From contig NZ_JACHGW010000004.1 of assembly GCF_014202505.1 (NCBI RefSeq), forward strand, positions 1 through 64,000: a DNA stretch of 64,000 nt, read 5' to 3'. Source of the DNA: Armatimonas rosea (GTDB lineage: Bacteria; Armatimonadota; Armatimonadia; Armatimonadales; Armatimonadaceae). The translations under genes and the position numbers were made by a program. The notes under the pieces were generated by a model. The model was not told where the DNA came from, did no database searches, and saw only the letters and a list, made by a program, of their open reading frames with translations. How positions within the stretch are numbered: position 1 is the first letter of the stretch; each line of letters begins with the position of its first letter. Below, piece by piece: positions 7,860-14,984 of this stretch.

Positions 7860-9824
7860 GTGCCAAAACGTCTCACCACAATCGATGATCTCCTGCGCTT
7901 CGCCGCCCCGTCTGAACCGCACCTCTCGCCCGATGGCAAGTGGGTCGCCTATCTCGTGAAGGGGGTCTGGGAAGCCAAGAACCGCTACATCACCCAGCTC
8001 TTTCTGGTCTCGACCGAGACGCCCGACGCCCAGCCTCTCCAGGTAACGCAAGGCGAGAACAGTGTCTCCCAGCACCACTGGCTCCCCGATAGCAAGAGCC
8101 TGGTCTTTGTGCGCAACGATAGCGCAAAATGCCCACAGATCTGGCAGCTGGAAGCAGGCTGGGGCGAGCCGTTCATCCTCACCTCGCTGCCCCAAGGGGC
8201 AATCGGGGAGATTTCGGTCTCACCAAAGTGGGGAGAGATTCTCTTCACCTTCCGTCCCGCTGACCAGGAGTGGAGCGAGAGCGCTGTCGAGGCACGTAAG
8301 AAAGAAAATAAGTCCGCTCCGCCGCGCGTGATCGAGCGCCTGCGCTGGCGACAAGAGGGGAGCGGCTGGCTTCCCAAGGCAACCTTTCAGCTGTACCTTT
8401 ATGAGCACCCGGAGCGTCCTCTCAAAGCAGGAAAACGAGATCGAGGAAGCCTTTGCTGGTCTCCAGAGAAAGAGGAACGGTTCGCGTTTACCGAAAATAT
8501 CGCCGACGATCCCGATCGCCAGCCGGGAGCTGTGGGGCTGTTTGTCTCGGGCAAGAAAACGCCGCTGGGGCCGCTGGGGCCAAAGAGCAACCTGAGCTGG
8601 TCGCCCGATGGGAAGTACATCGCCTACCTGGGCCACGATCACCCGGATGAGCTGTGGGGGACGTGGAATATGCATCTCTGGGTGGTCAACGTCGCAACGG
8701 GCAAGGCGCGTGATCTGACACCGGGCTGGGATGTGACTGCAGGGGACTTGGCGCTGGGCGAGGTCTACGGGCGCGGCGATATCGGGCCGGTCTGGGAGAG
8801 CGAGACCAGCCTGGTTTTTGTGGCGTCGGACAAGGGCGAGGTCGGGGTCTATCGGGTGGGGCTGGAGGGGGGAGTCCCTGAGAAACTCACCCCGGAGGGC
8901 TGCTCGGAGGTGGGCGTGAGCGTTGCGGCGGGAAAAATCGCGACCCTGCGCCTGACCAGCCAAGATGCCGGGGATATCTATGTCGATGGCAAGCGCCTCA
9001 CGCAGCACAATGACACCCTCACTCGGGAGGTCCGGTTTATCGAGCCGGTGGCGTTCTCGGTGGGGGACGTGCCCTGCTTTGCGCTGCTCCCGGAGGGCGA
9101 CGGCCCGCACCCGACCGTGCTCTACATCCACGGCGGCCCGCACCTGATGTACGGGCGCTGGCATCTCTTTCATGAGTACCAGGCGCTCGCGGCCGCAGGA
9201 TTTGCCGTGCTCTATCCCAACCCGCGTGGCTCCAAGGGCTACGGCGAGGCGTGGACGGGCGCGATCAAGGACAACTGGGGCGAGCCCGCTATGGCCGACT
9301 GCATGGCGGTAGTCGATCATGCCATCGCGCAAGGCTGGTCCGACCCGGAGCGCCTCGCGGTGATGGGCGGCAGCTACGGCGGCTACCTGACGGGCTGGAT
9401 TATCGGACACACGGACCGCTTTGCCTGCGCCATCGCCGAGCGGGGGGTCTACAACCTCCAGAGCTTCGGGGGGACGTCGGACTTTTGCCAGCAGGACCAC
9501 GGCTACTTTAGCTCCAACCACACCGACGATACCGAGAGCTTCCGGCGCAACTCGCCGATCACCTACGCCGGCAAGGTCAAGACCCCCGTCCTGATCGTCC
9601 ACAGCGAGGGCGACCTGCGCTGCCCGATCTCCCAAGGCGATGAGTACTTTAGAGCGGTCAAGCGCACCAACCCCGCAGAGACGCTCTACCTACGCTACGG
9701 CCCCGAAGCCAGCCACGAGCTCAGCCGCGGCGGCCCCCCGGACCTGCGCCTCGACAGGCAGAAGCGATTCCACGCCTACTTGAAGCAATACCTAACGAAG
9801 GACACGAGCATTGGAGAATCTTAA
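7860..9824 (+). CDS. S9 family peptidase (acylaminoacyl-peptidase/prolyl oligopeptidase type)
   Basis: 654 residues. The N-terminal ~390 residues form a beta-propeller with repeated LSPDGKWVAYL-type blades; the C-terminal part is an alpha/beta hydrolase. The nucleophile is Ser505 in GGSYGGY, with Asp in SEGDLRCP and His in EASHELSR near the end. There is no signal peptide, so it should act on oligopeptides in the cytoplasm. Translation starts at GTG 7860, 6 nt after a -10-like TACCAT. It overlaps the DinB-like gene by 14 nt. Confidence 0.88.
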   Translation: MPKRLTTIDDLLRFAAPSEPHLSPDGKWVAYLVKGVWEAKNRYITQLFLVSTETPDAQPLQVTQGENSVSQHHWLPDSKSLVFVRNDSAKCPQIWQLEAGWGEPFILTSLPQGAIGEISVSPKWGEILFTFRPADQEWSESAVEARKKENKSAPPRVIERLRWRQEGSGWLPKATFQLYLYEHPERPLKAGKRDRGSLCWSPEKEERFAFTENIADDPDRQPGAVGLFVSGKKTPLGPLGPKSNLSWSPDGKYIAYLGHDHPDELWGTWNMHLWVVNVATGKARDLTPGWDVTAGDLALGEVYGRGDIGPVWESETSLVFVASDKGEVGVYRVGLEGGVPEKLTPEGCSEVGVSVAAGKIATLRLTSQDAGDIYVDGKRLTQHNDTLTREVRFIEPVAFSVGDVPCFALLPEGDGPHPTVLYIHGGPHLMYGRWHLFHEYQALAAAGFAVLYPNPRGSKGYGEAWTGAIKDNWGEPAMADCMAVVDHAIAQGWSDPERLAVMGGSYGGYLTGWIIGHTDRFACAIAERGVYNLQSFGGTSDFCQQDHGYFSSNHTDDTESFRRNSPITYAGKVKTPVLIVHSEGDLRCPISQGDEYFRAVKRTNPAETLYLRYGPEASHELSRGGPPDLRLDRQKRFHAYLKQYLTKDTSIGES

Positions 9825-10293
9825 ACTCGCACTAAGAGGGCAGTACCATGCCGCGATGGACATGTTACGCGTCGCCCTGGAGGGATGCCCCGAGACAATC
9901 TGGAATAGCGGAACGCCGCCACGGCAGTTCTGGCGGCTGGCCTACCATGCGCTTTTCTATACGCATCTCTACCTGGAAGTCACCGAAGCGGACTTCCAGG
10001 CTTGGGAGAAACACCGCGATGAGGTGGAGAGCGATCAGGAGCGCGAGCGGCTCGATGCGACTCCGTACACTCGTGAAGAGCTTTTAGAGTACTGGGCGCT
10101 CGTAGACGCGCACATCGACACGCAGTTTGACAAAATTGACCTGAGCGCACCGGAGTGTGGGATTCCTTGGTACACGTTGCCGAAACTCGACCATGTGATC
10201 CTCAACCTTCGCCATCTCTCCGAGCACGGCGGGCAGCTACGGGACCGCGTGATGGAAGCGGGCGTAGACCAACGCTGGTTTACACGGCGGTGA
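9811..10293 (+). CDS. DinB-superfamily protein
   Basis: 160 residues, a four-helix DinB/YfiT-like fold. Putative metal-site histidines sit in AYHALFYTHLY and in NLRHLSEHGGQLR; this last motif is characteristic of DinB_2-type proteins. The start appears to be TTG at 9811, inside the end of the S9 peptidase gene. An internal ATG at 9856 would lose the first helix. The stop codon is 1 nt before the dif-like site that bounds the prophage. Family members include thiol transferases and many of unknown function. Confidence 0.75.
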   Translation: MENLKLALRGQYHAAMDMLRVALEGCPETIWNSGTPPRQFWRLAYHALFYTHLYLEVTEADFQAWEKHRDEVESDQERERLDATPYTREELLEYWALVDAHIDTQFDKIDLSAPECGIPWYTLPKLDHVILNLRHLSEHGGQLRDRVMEAGVDQRWFTRR

Positions 10294-10294
10294 T

Positions 10295-10322
10295 TTGAAA
10301 CATAATAAACATTATCATTTTC
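10295..10322 (-). other. dif-like site, left prophage boundary (attL)
   Basis: Read on the minus strand: XerC-type arm GAAAATGATAA, 6-bp spacer TGTTTA, XerD-type arm TTATGTTTCAA. The inner ATAA/TTATGTT positions match bacterial dif sites. The 18-bp core 10299-10316 is repeated exactly at 18160-18177. The XerD-type arm here belongs to the host side and the XerC-type arm to the phage side. Confidence 0.8.
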
Positions 10323-10408
10323 GTGTATTGATTTACGCGAATTTGGAGACGTGAAAAAAGCGGCCTGTTCTGTCCTCGAAAATCTTAGACGAGGTCAAAA
10401 AACGCGGA

Positions 10409-10447
10409 GGGGGAACGGTGCATCCCTGAGAAGAAAGCCGTTCCCCC
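10409..10447. other. Hairpin in phage intergenic region
   Basis: Perfect 10-bp inverted repeat GGGGGAACGG/CCGTTCCCCC around a 19-nt loop, between attL and the first phage gene. No U-tract follows, so an origin or packaging hairpin is more likely than a terminator. Function is inferred from position only. Confidence 0.5.
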
Positions 10448-10463
10448 AATGCCCTAGTAGGCA

Positions 10464-10700
10464 ATGGGCAATATATCACGTTTTCAGTTTCCCGCTAGCT
10501 CGGGTGCTTCTATCTGTGTTCTCGATGGTCATGAGTTCCCCCTGTCGTTCCTCGATGAAGAGCTGACGACACTCTCCAGCAGCTCCCCGGACGCTTCCCC
10601 GGTGGCACGCGCTCAGCGAAGCGGCGCGGCCACGGCGAAGCGCTCCGGGGCTTGTACTGTCTCCTTTGGCTCTTGCGGCCTGGTCTGGGGGTCGCTGTGA
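10464..10700 (+). CDS. Small phage protein of unknown function upstream of rep
   Basis: 78-residue frame starting MGNISRFQFPASSG, Ser/Ala-rich toward the end, without a recognised domain or membrane segment. Its TGA overlaps the likely GTG start of the replication gene (GTGA), the coupling pattern used elsewhere in this phage, which is the main reason for calling it. The ribosome binding site is poor (AGG only 2 nt from the ATG). It may instead be untranslated leader. Confidence 0.35.
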   Translation: MGNISRFQFPASSGASICVLDGHEFPLSFLDEELTTLSSSSPDASPVARAQRSGAATAKRSGACTVSFGSCGLVWGSL

Positions 10701-12013
10701 CATTGACAGGTGACTTCGATCCCTTCGGCGCTCAGAAGCGCAGGAAGAAGCGCGGAAGTACTCCAGCGGGTGAGCTTCTCGACACTCGGCAGGGTCTTGA
10801 GTCGAAGCTGTCGGGTATCTACCGACAGCAGGTGACTATCTCCGAGCTTACCGGCGAGGTCTCGACCAGTACCGAGGCGCTGAGAAAACGAGCGGGTGAG
10901 GCTTACCGCAAGGCGCATCTGTCGCCCCCGACTAGTAACACGGGGGCGATAACAGAAAAAAGCCCGAAGGGCTCCCCGAAGGGGCCAAAGGAAGTTATTC
11001 CCCTTGTGGACTGGGCTACAGTGACTTTTAAAGGGGATGACGCTTTAGACCTTGCCAAACTTCATTTTGGGGCCACTCTGGACTCTGAATGGGTGGTCAT
11101 GGAGCGTGGCGGCTACGGCTACTCTCAGAGTCTCAAGCGGGGGCAGGTGACTATCTACCACGGGGGGAACGTCAATCCCGATACGGTCTCTGTGGTGGTC
11201 TCTGGGCAGGGTTGCCGCCAACTGGAGGAGGAGGGGCTGATTGGTGGGCCTGATGTTCTTCTGCGTGGCGCTTCTGCCTGGGAAGCCTTCCTAGATGAGC
11301 TGGTGCGGGATGGTGCTACATTCGCCCGTCTCGACGTTGCCCTAGATGATCGCTCGGGGTTGCTGTCCATCACGGGGATGGAAGAGTCCTTCCGCTCTGG
11401 CGATTGCTCTACCAGGTTCCGTGATATGAGGGCTGAAGTGGGCTACACCTCCGAGGGGGTTACCACGGGTCACACGCTCTACTTTGGATCTCGACAATCG
11501 CTGATGTTTGTGAGGATCTACCACAAGGGTTTGGAGCAACTAGCACGGGGGAAGGCTGAGGGTGATCCTGAAGATTGGATCAGGTGCGAACTCCAGGCGC
11601 GAGACGAAAGAGCTGACGCGCTTGTAAACCAGATCATAAAACACGGTATGCGCTCGGTTGCCTCGGTTTTGTGGTCGTATCTGGACTTTAAAACGCCAGA
11701 ATCACGCGATAAATTTAAACTTTCCAGCGATAAATACAAACGTGAAACGGTTGATTGGTGGAAAATCTTTATAGATCGCGTGGAAAAGTCCCGTTTGGGG
11801 GTTGCTCCCAAAATTGTAGACGTTGAAAAAATGAAGCAGTGGGTAAAACGCCAAGTTGCTCCCACTCTTCACGTTATCGTTAATGCGTCGGCCTTGGGGT
11901 GGGATTTTATATCCTCCCTTGTCCTCGAAGGTGGCGAGAGGTTAAAGAGTCATCACATAAACGCCTTAGTGGCCTATAACAGCAAAGGAAAATACCAGCA
12001 ATGCAGAGCATAG
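10697..12013 (+). CDS. Phage replication initiation protein (Rep_trans/RstA type)
   Basis: 438 residues from GTG 10697, which has a GGGGG ribosome binding site; a TTG at 10652 would add 15 residues. The C-terminal two thirds carry the signatures of the Rep_trans rolling-circle initiators: RLDVALDD (211-218), YFGSRQSLMFVRIYHK (262-277) with the candidate nicking Tyr, and WIRCELQ (294-300). The N-terminal ~100 residues are basic and Lys/Ser-rich. The protein should nick the double-stranded replicative form to start plus-strand synthesis, as gpII and RstA do. Its end overlaps the ssDNA-binding protein gene by 13 nt. Confidence 0.85.
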   Translation: MTLTGDFDPFGAQKRRKKRGSTPAGELLDTRQGLESKLSGIYRQQVTISELTGEVSTSTEALRKRAGEAYRKAHLSPPTSNTGAITEKSPKGSPKGPKEVIPLVDWATVTFKGDDALDLAKLHFGATLDSEWVVMERGGYGYSQSLKRGQVTIYHGGNVNPDTVSVVVSGQGCRQLEEEGLIGGPDVLLRGASAWEAFLDELVRDGATFARLDVALDDRSGLLSITGMEESFRSGDCSTRFRDMRAEVGYTSEGVTTGHTLYFGSRQSLMFVRIYHKGLEQLARGKAEGDPEDWIRCELQARDERADALVNQIIKHGMRSVASVLWSYLDFKTPESRDKFKLSSDKYKRETVDWWKIFIDRVEKSRLGVAPKIVDVEKMKQWVKRQVAPTLHVIVNASALGWDFISSLVLEGGERLKSHHINALVAYNSKGKYQQCRA

Positions 12014-12360
12014 TGCTTGTGCTTCATAGCAAGAAAAACGATTTTAAGGGCCAGGACGGAAACCAGGTGAAGAGCTTGAAGCTGTCCTATATCCCGTGTG
12101 ATCCCCCTGAGAACTCGGAGGGGGAATGTGGTATCGCGGTGATCGAGGGCGAATCGCTTCCCTTCGACCAGGCGGTGCAGATCAAGGAGATTCCTGGCTT
12201 CTATGATCTTGAGTACGCTCCCACGCCGAAAAAGAATAAGTACGGGCGTACTGAGCAGGTGCTCATGCCTCGGCGTCTGTCGTTCCGAGCTGGGGCGGCT
12301 CAGAAGGTCGCGGAGCTTATCGCCTCGGGGAACTTGCCCGTAGGGGTCGGCAAGCCGTGA
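12001..12360 (+). CDS. Phage ssDNA-binding protein (gpV-like), putative
   Basis: 119 residues, no membrane segment, beta-strand-rich, with a charged mid-part (PTPKKNKYGRTEQV). Size and position directly after rep match gene V-type proteins that coat plus strands before extrusion. Sequence similarity to gpV is not evident by eye, so the call rests on synteny. It overlaps rep by 13 nt and the next small gene by 4 nt (GTGA). Confidence 0.55.
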   Translation: MQSIVLVLHSKKNDFKGQDGNQVKSLKLSYIPCDPPENSEGECGIAVIEGESLPFDQAVQIKEIPGFYDLEYAPTPKKNKYGRTEQVLMPRRLSFRAGAAQKVAELIASGNLPVGVGKP

Positions 12361-12509
12361 CGGAGGAGCAAGGGGGGCAGCTCGTTGCCCTGGTGGAAGC
12401 TCTTCGCCTGGAACTCGTTCGGGCTGAGGTCGTCCAGCGTTACGAGCTGCTTACCCTCTTTGTCCTGGCCTTTTGCGTCGTCTTCCTGGCGCTCCGGAGG
12501 GCTATCTGA
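12357..12509 (+). CDS. Phage small membrane protein (gVII/gIX position) 1
   Basis: 50 residues starting GTG inside the stop of the preceding gene. A charged amphipathic half (TEEQGGQLVALVEALRLELV) is followed by one membrane helix (ELLTLFVLAFCVVFLAL) and a basic RRAI end. Short overlapping single-helix proteins here correspond in position to the Ff tip proteins VII and IX. The frame overlaps the next gene by 1 nt (TGATG). Confidence 0.7.
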   Translation: MTEEQGGQLVALVEALRLELVRAEVVQRYELLTLFVLAFCVVFLALRRAI

Positions 12510-12625
12510 TGGTCATCCCGTCACTAGGCCATGCCTTGGCCTTGGGGTTCGTTGCCTACCTTGCGGCGGTGGGTGGTGCTACCCTGGTTATCTCGTTTTT
12601 GAGGAGGGGGACGGTTGATTTCTGA
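12509..12625 (+). CDS. Phage small membrane protein (gVII/gIX position) 2
   Basis: 38 residues: a hydrophobic helix (HALALGFVAYLAAVGGATLV) ending in a basic FLRRG anchor. Size is close to Ff proteins VII (33 aa) and IX (32 aa). Start ATG shares an A with the previous TGA; the end overlaps the next gene by 11 nt. Confidence 0.7.
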   Translation: MVIPSLGHALALGFVAYLAAVGGATLVISFLRRGTVDF

Positions 12626-12767
12626 CTTGTCTACACTCCTTGAAGATCACATTTTTTCCATCTTGCCGGATGGTTCTCTGTGGTCACAGTTTATCGGCTT
12701 GCTCGGTGCGGCGTTTGGTATTGCTGTACTAAGTAAGCTGGTTTCAAGCGCTCTAGGGAGGTCTTAG
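12615..12767 (+). CDS. Phage small membrane protein (gVII/gIX position) 3
   Basis: 50 residues from a TTG with a strong GAGGAGGGGG ribosome binding site. An acidic amphipathic N-terminus (ISDLSTLLEDHIF) is followed by a membrane helix (SQFIGLLGAAFGIAVLSKLV) and a short polar tail, like a small virion or assembly protein. No name can be assigned. Confidence 0.65.
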   Translation: MISDLSTLLEDHIFSILPDGSLWSQFIGLLGAAFGIAVLSKLVSSALGRS

Positions 12768-12804
12768 GACACTCTAGGCGAATCCCTGAAAGGGGGGTCG
12801 TGGG

Positions 12805-12990
12805 ATGATTGATTATCCTACGATTTTGGGAGGTGTCGTCTCTAGCATCTTCGGCTCTATTAACACGACTAACGCCATAACTGCGGCCCTAGTAGCGGCA
12901 ATACTTGGTGGTGACATCCTTATTAGGTGGTTGCGTCGTTGTTATGATGACTGGAGAGCGGATCGCGATCCCTCCTATGGTCGGTACTAA
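12805..12990 (+). CDS. Phage small membrane protein 4
   Basis: 61 residues with a ribosome binding site AGGGGGG 8 nt before the ATG. The hydrophobic middle (NAITAALVAAILGGDILI) is followed by a basic/aromatic tail (RWLRRCYDDW). Directly upstream of the major coat gene. Function unknown; a minor virion protein is likely. Confidence 0.7.
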   Translation: MIDYPTILGGVVSSIFGSINTTNAITAALVAAILGGDILIRWLRRCYDDWRADRDPSYGRY

Positions 12991-13010
12991 CTTGTTTGAA
13001 AGGTAAAACT

Positions 13011-13265
13011 ATGCAAAAAAATATTGCATCCCGTCGTTTCCTCATGCTTACCGCTCTGTGCGGTGGCCTTCTTACCCTGGCCTCTGGTGCTCATGCTCAG
13101 TCGTCCTCTCCGACGATTGATTACGGCGCTCTGGCTACGTCCACCAAGGACGGTGTGTTCTCGGCTCTGGGTGCGGGCGCTCCGGTGGCGTTCGCGGTCC
13201 TCGCCGGTATGCTCGGGCTTGGCGTCGTGTGGCGTCTGGTCAAGCGTGGCGCGAAGTCCGTTTAA
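13011..13265 (+). CDS. Phage major coat protein (gpVIII-like)
   Basis: 84-residue precursor from ATG 13011 (AAAGG ribosome binding site). The signal peptide ends AHA|QSSS near residue 30, leaving a mature protein of ~54 residues: a short polar N-terminus, a membrane helix (PVAFAVLAGMLGLGVVW) and a basic C-terminus (RLVKRGAKSV) to contact DNA. That is the classic pVIII plan. It is followed at once by a strong terminator, as in Ff phages, which should give it the most abundant transcript. Confidence 0.88.
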   Translation: MQKNIASRRFLMLTALCGGLLTLASGAHAQSSSPTIDYGALATSTKDGVFSALGAGAPVAFAVLAGMLGLGVVWRLVKRGAKSV

Positions 13266-13286
13266 CCTGGGCCTGGTCGCATAAAG

Positions 13287-13320
13287 AAGGGGGGCAGGGT
13301 GATTCTGCCTCCCTTTTTTT
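13287..13320 (+). terminator. Terminator after the major coat gene
   Basis: 11-bp stem AAGGGGGGCAG / CTGCCTCCCTT (one G-U pair), 7-nt loop, then a run of eight T. Ff phages have a terminator at exactly this place between gVIII and gIII. Confidence 0.85.
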
Positions 13321-13333
13321 TGGAGGTTTCCAT

Positions 13334-13471
13334 ATGTATGATTTAGTATGGCCCTATCTCTGGGCTGTTCTTGGTCAATGTTTGCCCTATTGCCTCGGTA
13401 TCCTCGTCGTCTGTCTTGCTCTTGGGTGGGGTATTGACACGATAAAAGGCTATGTGTCTAGGAGAAAGTAA
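13334..13471 (+). CDS. Phage small membrane protein 5
   Basis: 45 residues with a GGAGG ribosome binding site. It is nearly all one membrane helix (LPYCLGILVVCLALGWGI) ending in DTIKGYVSRRK. First gene after the coat terminator. Function unknown. Confidence 0.7.
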   Translation: MYDLVWPYLWAVLGQCLPYCLGILVVCLALGWGIDTIKGYVSRRK

Positions 13472-13473
13472 AA

Positions 13474-13638
13474 ATGAATAATAATTTTAATGTCCCTGAC
13501 TTTTCCGCGCCGATAAATTCTGCGTGGTCTCTCTTTATGGGCATAATTCAGCAGTTCTGGCCGTTCATTACTGGCATTTTGGCAATTGTGATCGGTATTG
13601 CCCTGGTGCGTACTATCCTGGATCGGGTGACAAAATGA
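13474..13638 (+). CDS. Phage small membrane protein 6
   Basis: 54 residues with an AGGAG ribosome binding site. An N-terminal Asn-rich segment (MNNNFNVPDFSAPINSAW) precedes a long hydrophobic helix (FWPFITGILAIVIGIALV) and a basic end. The stop overlaps the next start (ATGA), so it is coupled to the first adsorption protein. Confidence 0.7.
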   Translation: MNNNFNVPDFSAPINSAWSLFMGIIQQFWPFITGILAIVIGIALVRTILDRVTK

Positions 13639-14975
13639 GAATCTTTGTCCTGGCCTGTGTCCTGGCCTTGTGCGGGTCGGCCTGGGCGCAGGGCACCTAT
13701 CCTGAAAGCTCCCCTTTTGAGCCGGGGCTAGCCACTCAGGGGATCGGGTCAAACCCTAGTTCTTGGGCGGCTCCTTGGACGGGGCAGGATACTCCTCAAG
13801 GTGACCAGCGTGCCGGGTGGGGTGGCTATGGGAACATTGGGATTTATTACGGCTCTCCCCCTATTTCGGGCGGTCAATACGGCGGGATGGGTGTCCGGTT
13901 TTATTTCGAGCAAGACTATAAAGGCACTTCTTACGCGGGTGCACCGTTCAACGGTGTGTACAATTACGAGGAGCGTTCTTACTGGCTTAGTGATCCTGAA
14001 TGGGGGAATTACTGGCGCGTTGGTGGTGTCGGTGGTGGTGTTGGCATTGCTCCGAGTCTCGCTCTAAAACAGTTAGGCTGTCCTCCGGGTGTGTACGGGG
14101 CCTGGGTGGATGCCGTATCGAGTCGAAACGACGGTATAGCAGCTCAGGTGTATTTGTACGGTTGGTACTGTCCGATTCTTTACAAGGTCCTCGTGAAAGT
14201 CGTAGACCAGAACGGTACTCCTGTCGCTAACTGTAAGGTGACTCCTGCGGCCTGGTGTTCCATGTGGGCTCCTTACGGGTTCTATCCTGACGCATGGAAG
14301 CCGGGTATCACCAACTCTGCGGGGCAGGTTCTTCTGGTCTTCCCTGAAGCTGAGGGGAACGCCAACACTGTGCGGATCGAGGGCGCGCCGGGGCTCTATG
14401 GGGGAGGGGTCGCGGAAAATCCTTTCCATGCTACTGGGGCGCAGTGGAAGTCTCCAGGCCCGGCAGGAATGGCCGTTAAGGTCGTCGTGTATCAGTCAGG
14501 AGCTCGTCCCCAACTCAACGCGGATACAATGCCAACTCCTGAGCCTTCTCCCTCTCCTACTCCTTCGCCTGGTTCTGGCGGTACTGGTACTAGCTCGCCT
14601 GATTTCTGGTCGTCGCTGTGGGTTCCTGACGCGGCTAAACTTGAGCAGTTCCAATCACATGGGGACTTCTGGAAGAGCTGGGGGCCGTTCGGCCTGGTCG
14701 GGCAGGTGGCAGGGATTTGGAATAATGCGGCATTAGCGGTCTCGGATGACCATAAGTACGATGGTTTGGTTTTTCCCATTGTCGGGCCGTTGGGGTCATC
14801 CTCGATTGACTTGCGGCCTGAGCTGGGCTCAGGTGTTCCCGACTATCCCACCGGGGGGCGTGGGGGGCCTGGTGGGACGGTTTTGTCCGTGATCCGGGTA
14901 GGTGTCGGCCTGGTCGTCTGGTGCGCGGCATTGTTCGGGCTCTACAAAAAATTGCGGCCTGTCTTCGTTTCGTGA
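13635..14975 (+). CDS. Phage adsorption/minor coat protein 1 (gpIII-like)
   Basis: 446 residues from ATG 13635. A signal peptide ends SAWA|QGTYP. Then come a Gly/Tyr/Ser-rich globular head, an Ig-like domain (from VLVKVVDQNGTPVANCKV), a Pro/Ser/Thr linker (PTPEPSPSPTPSPG), a conserved C-domain (DFWKSWGPFGL) and a C-terminal membrane helix with basic end. This is the plan of pIII-type adsorption proteins displayed at the virion tip. The C-terminal third is clearly homologous to the next gene, the heads are not. Confidence 0.75.
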   Translation: MRIFVLACVLALCGSAWAQGTYPESSPFEPGLATQGIGSNPSSWAAPWTGQDTPQGDQRAGWGGYGNIGIYYGSPPISGGQYGGMGVRFYFEQDYKGTSYAGAPFNGVYNYEERSYWLSDPEWGNYWRVGGVGGGVGIAPSLALKQLGCPPGVYGAWVDAVSSRNDGIAAQVYLYGWYCPILYKVLVKVVDQNGTPVANCKVTPAAWCSMWAPYGFYPDAWKPGITNSAGQVLLVFPEAEGNANTVRIEGAPGLYGGGVAENPFHATGAQWKSPGPAGMAVKVVVYQSGARPQLNADTMPTPEPSPSPTPSPGSGGTGTSSPDFWSSLWVPDAAKLEQFQSHGDFWKSWGPFGLVGQVAGIWNNAALAVSDDHKYDGLVFPIVGPLGSSSIDLRPELGSGVPDYPTGGRGGPGGTVLSVIRVGVGLVVWCAALFGLYKKLRPVFVS

Positions 14976-14984
14976 GGTTCTACA

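Noticed and set aside
8220-9635. 471-residue minus-strand frame inside the first S9 peptidase gene
   Set aside because: Antisense shadow of a gene with well-defined motifs; no domain, no promoter.
10351-10566. 71-residue frame starting GTG near attL with GGAG upstream
   Set aside because: It runs through the perfect hairpin at 10409-10447 and has Arg/Ser-rich, shadow-like composition.
12385-12618. 77-residue frame in the small-gene cluster
   Set aside because: Trp/Ser/Cys-rich; it conflicts with two coupled frames that have membrane-protein character.
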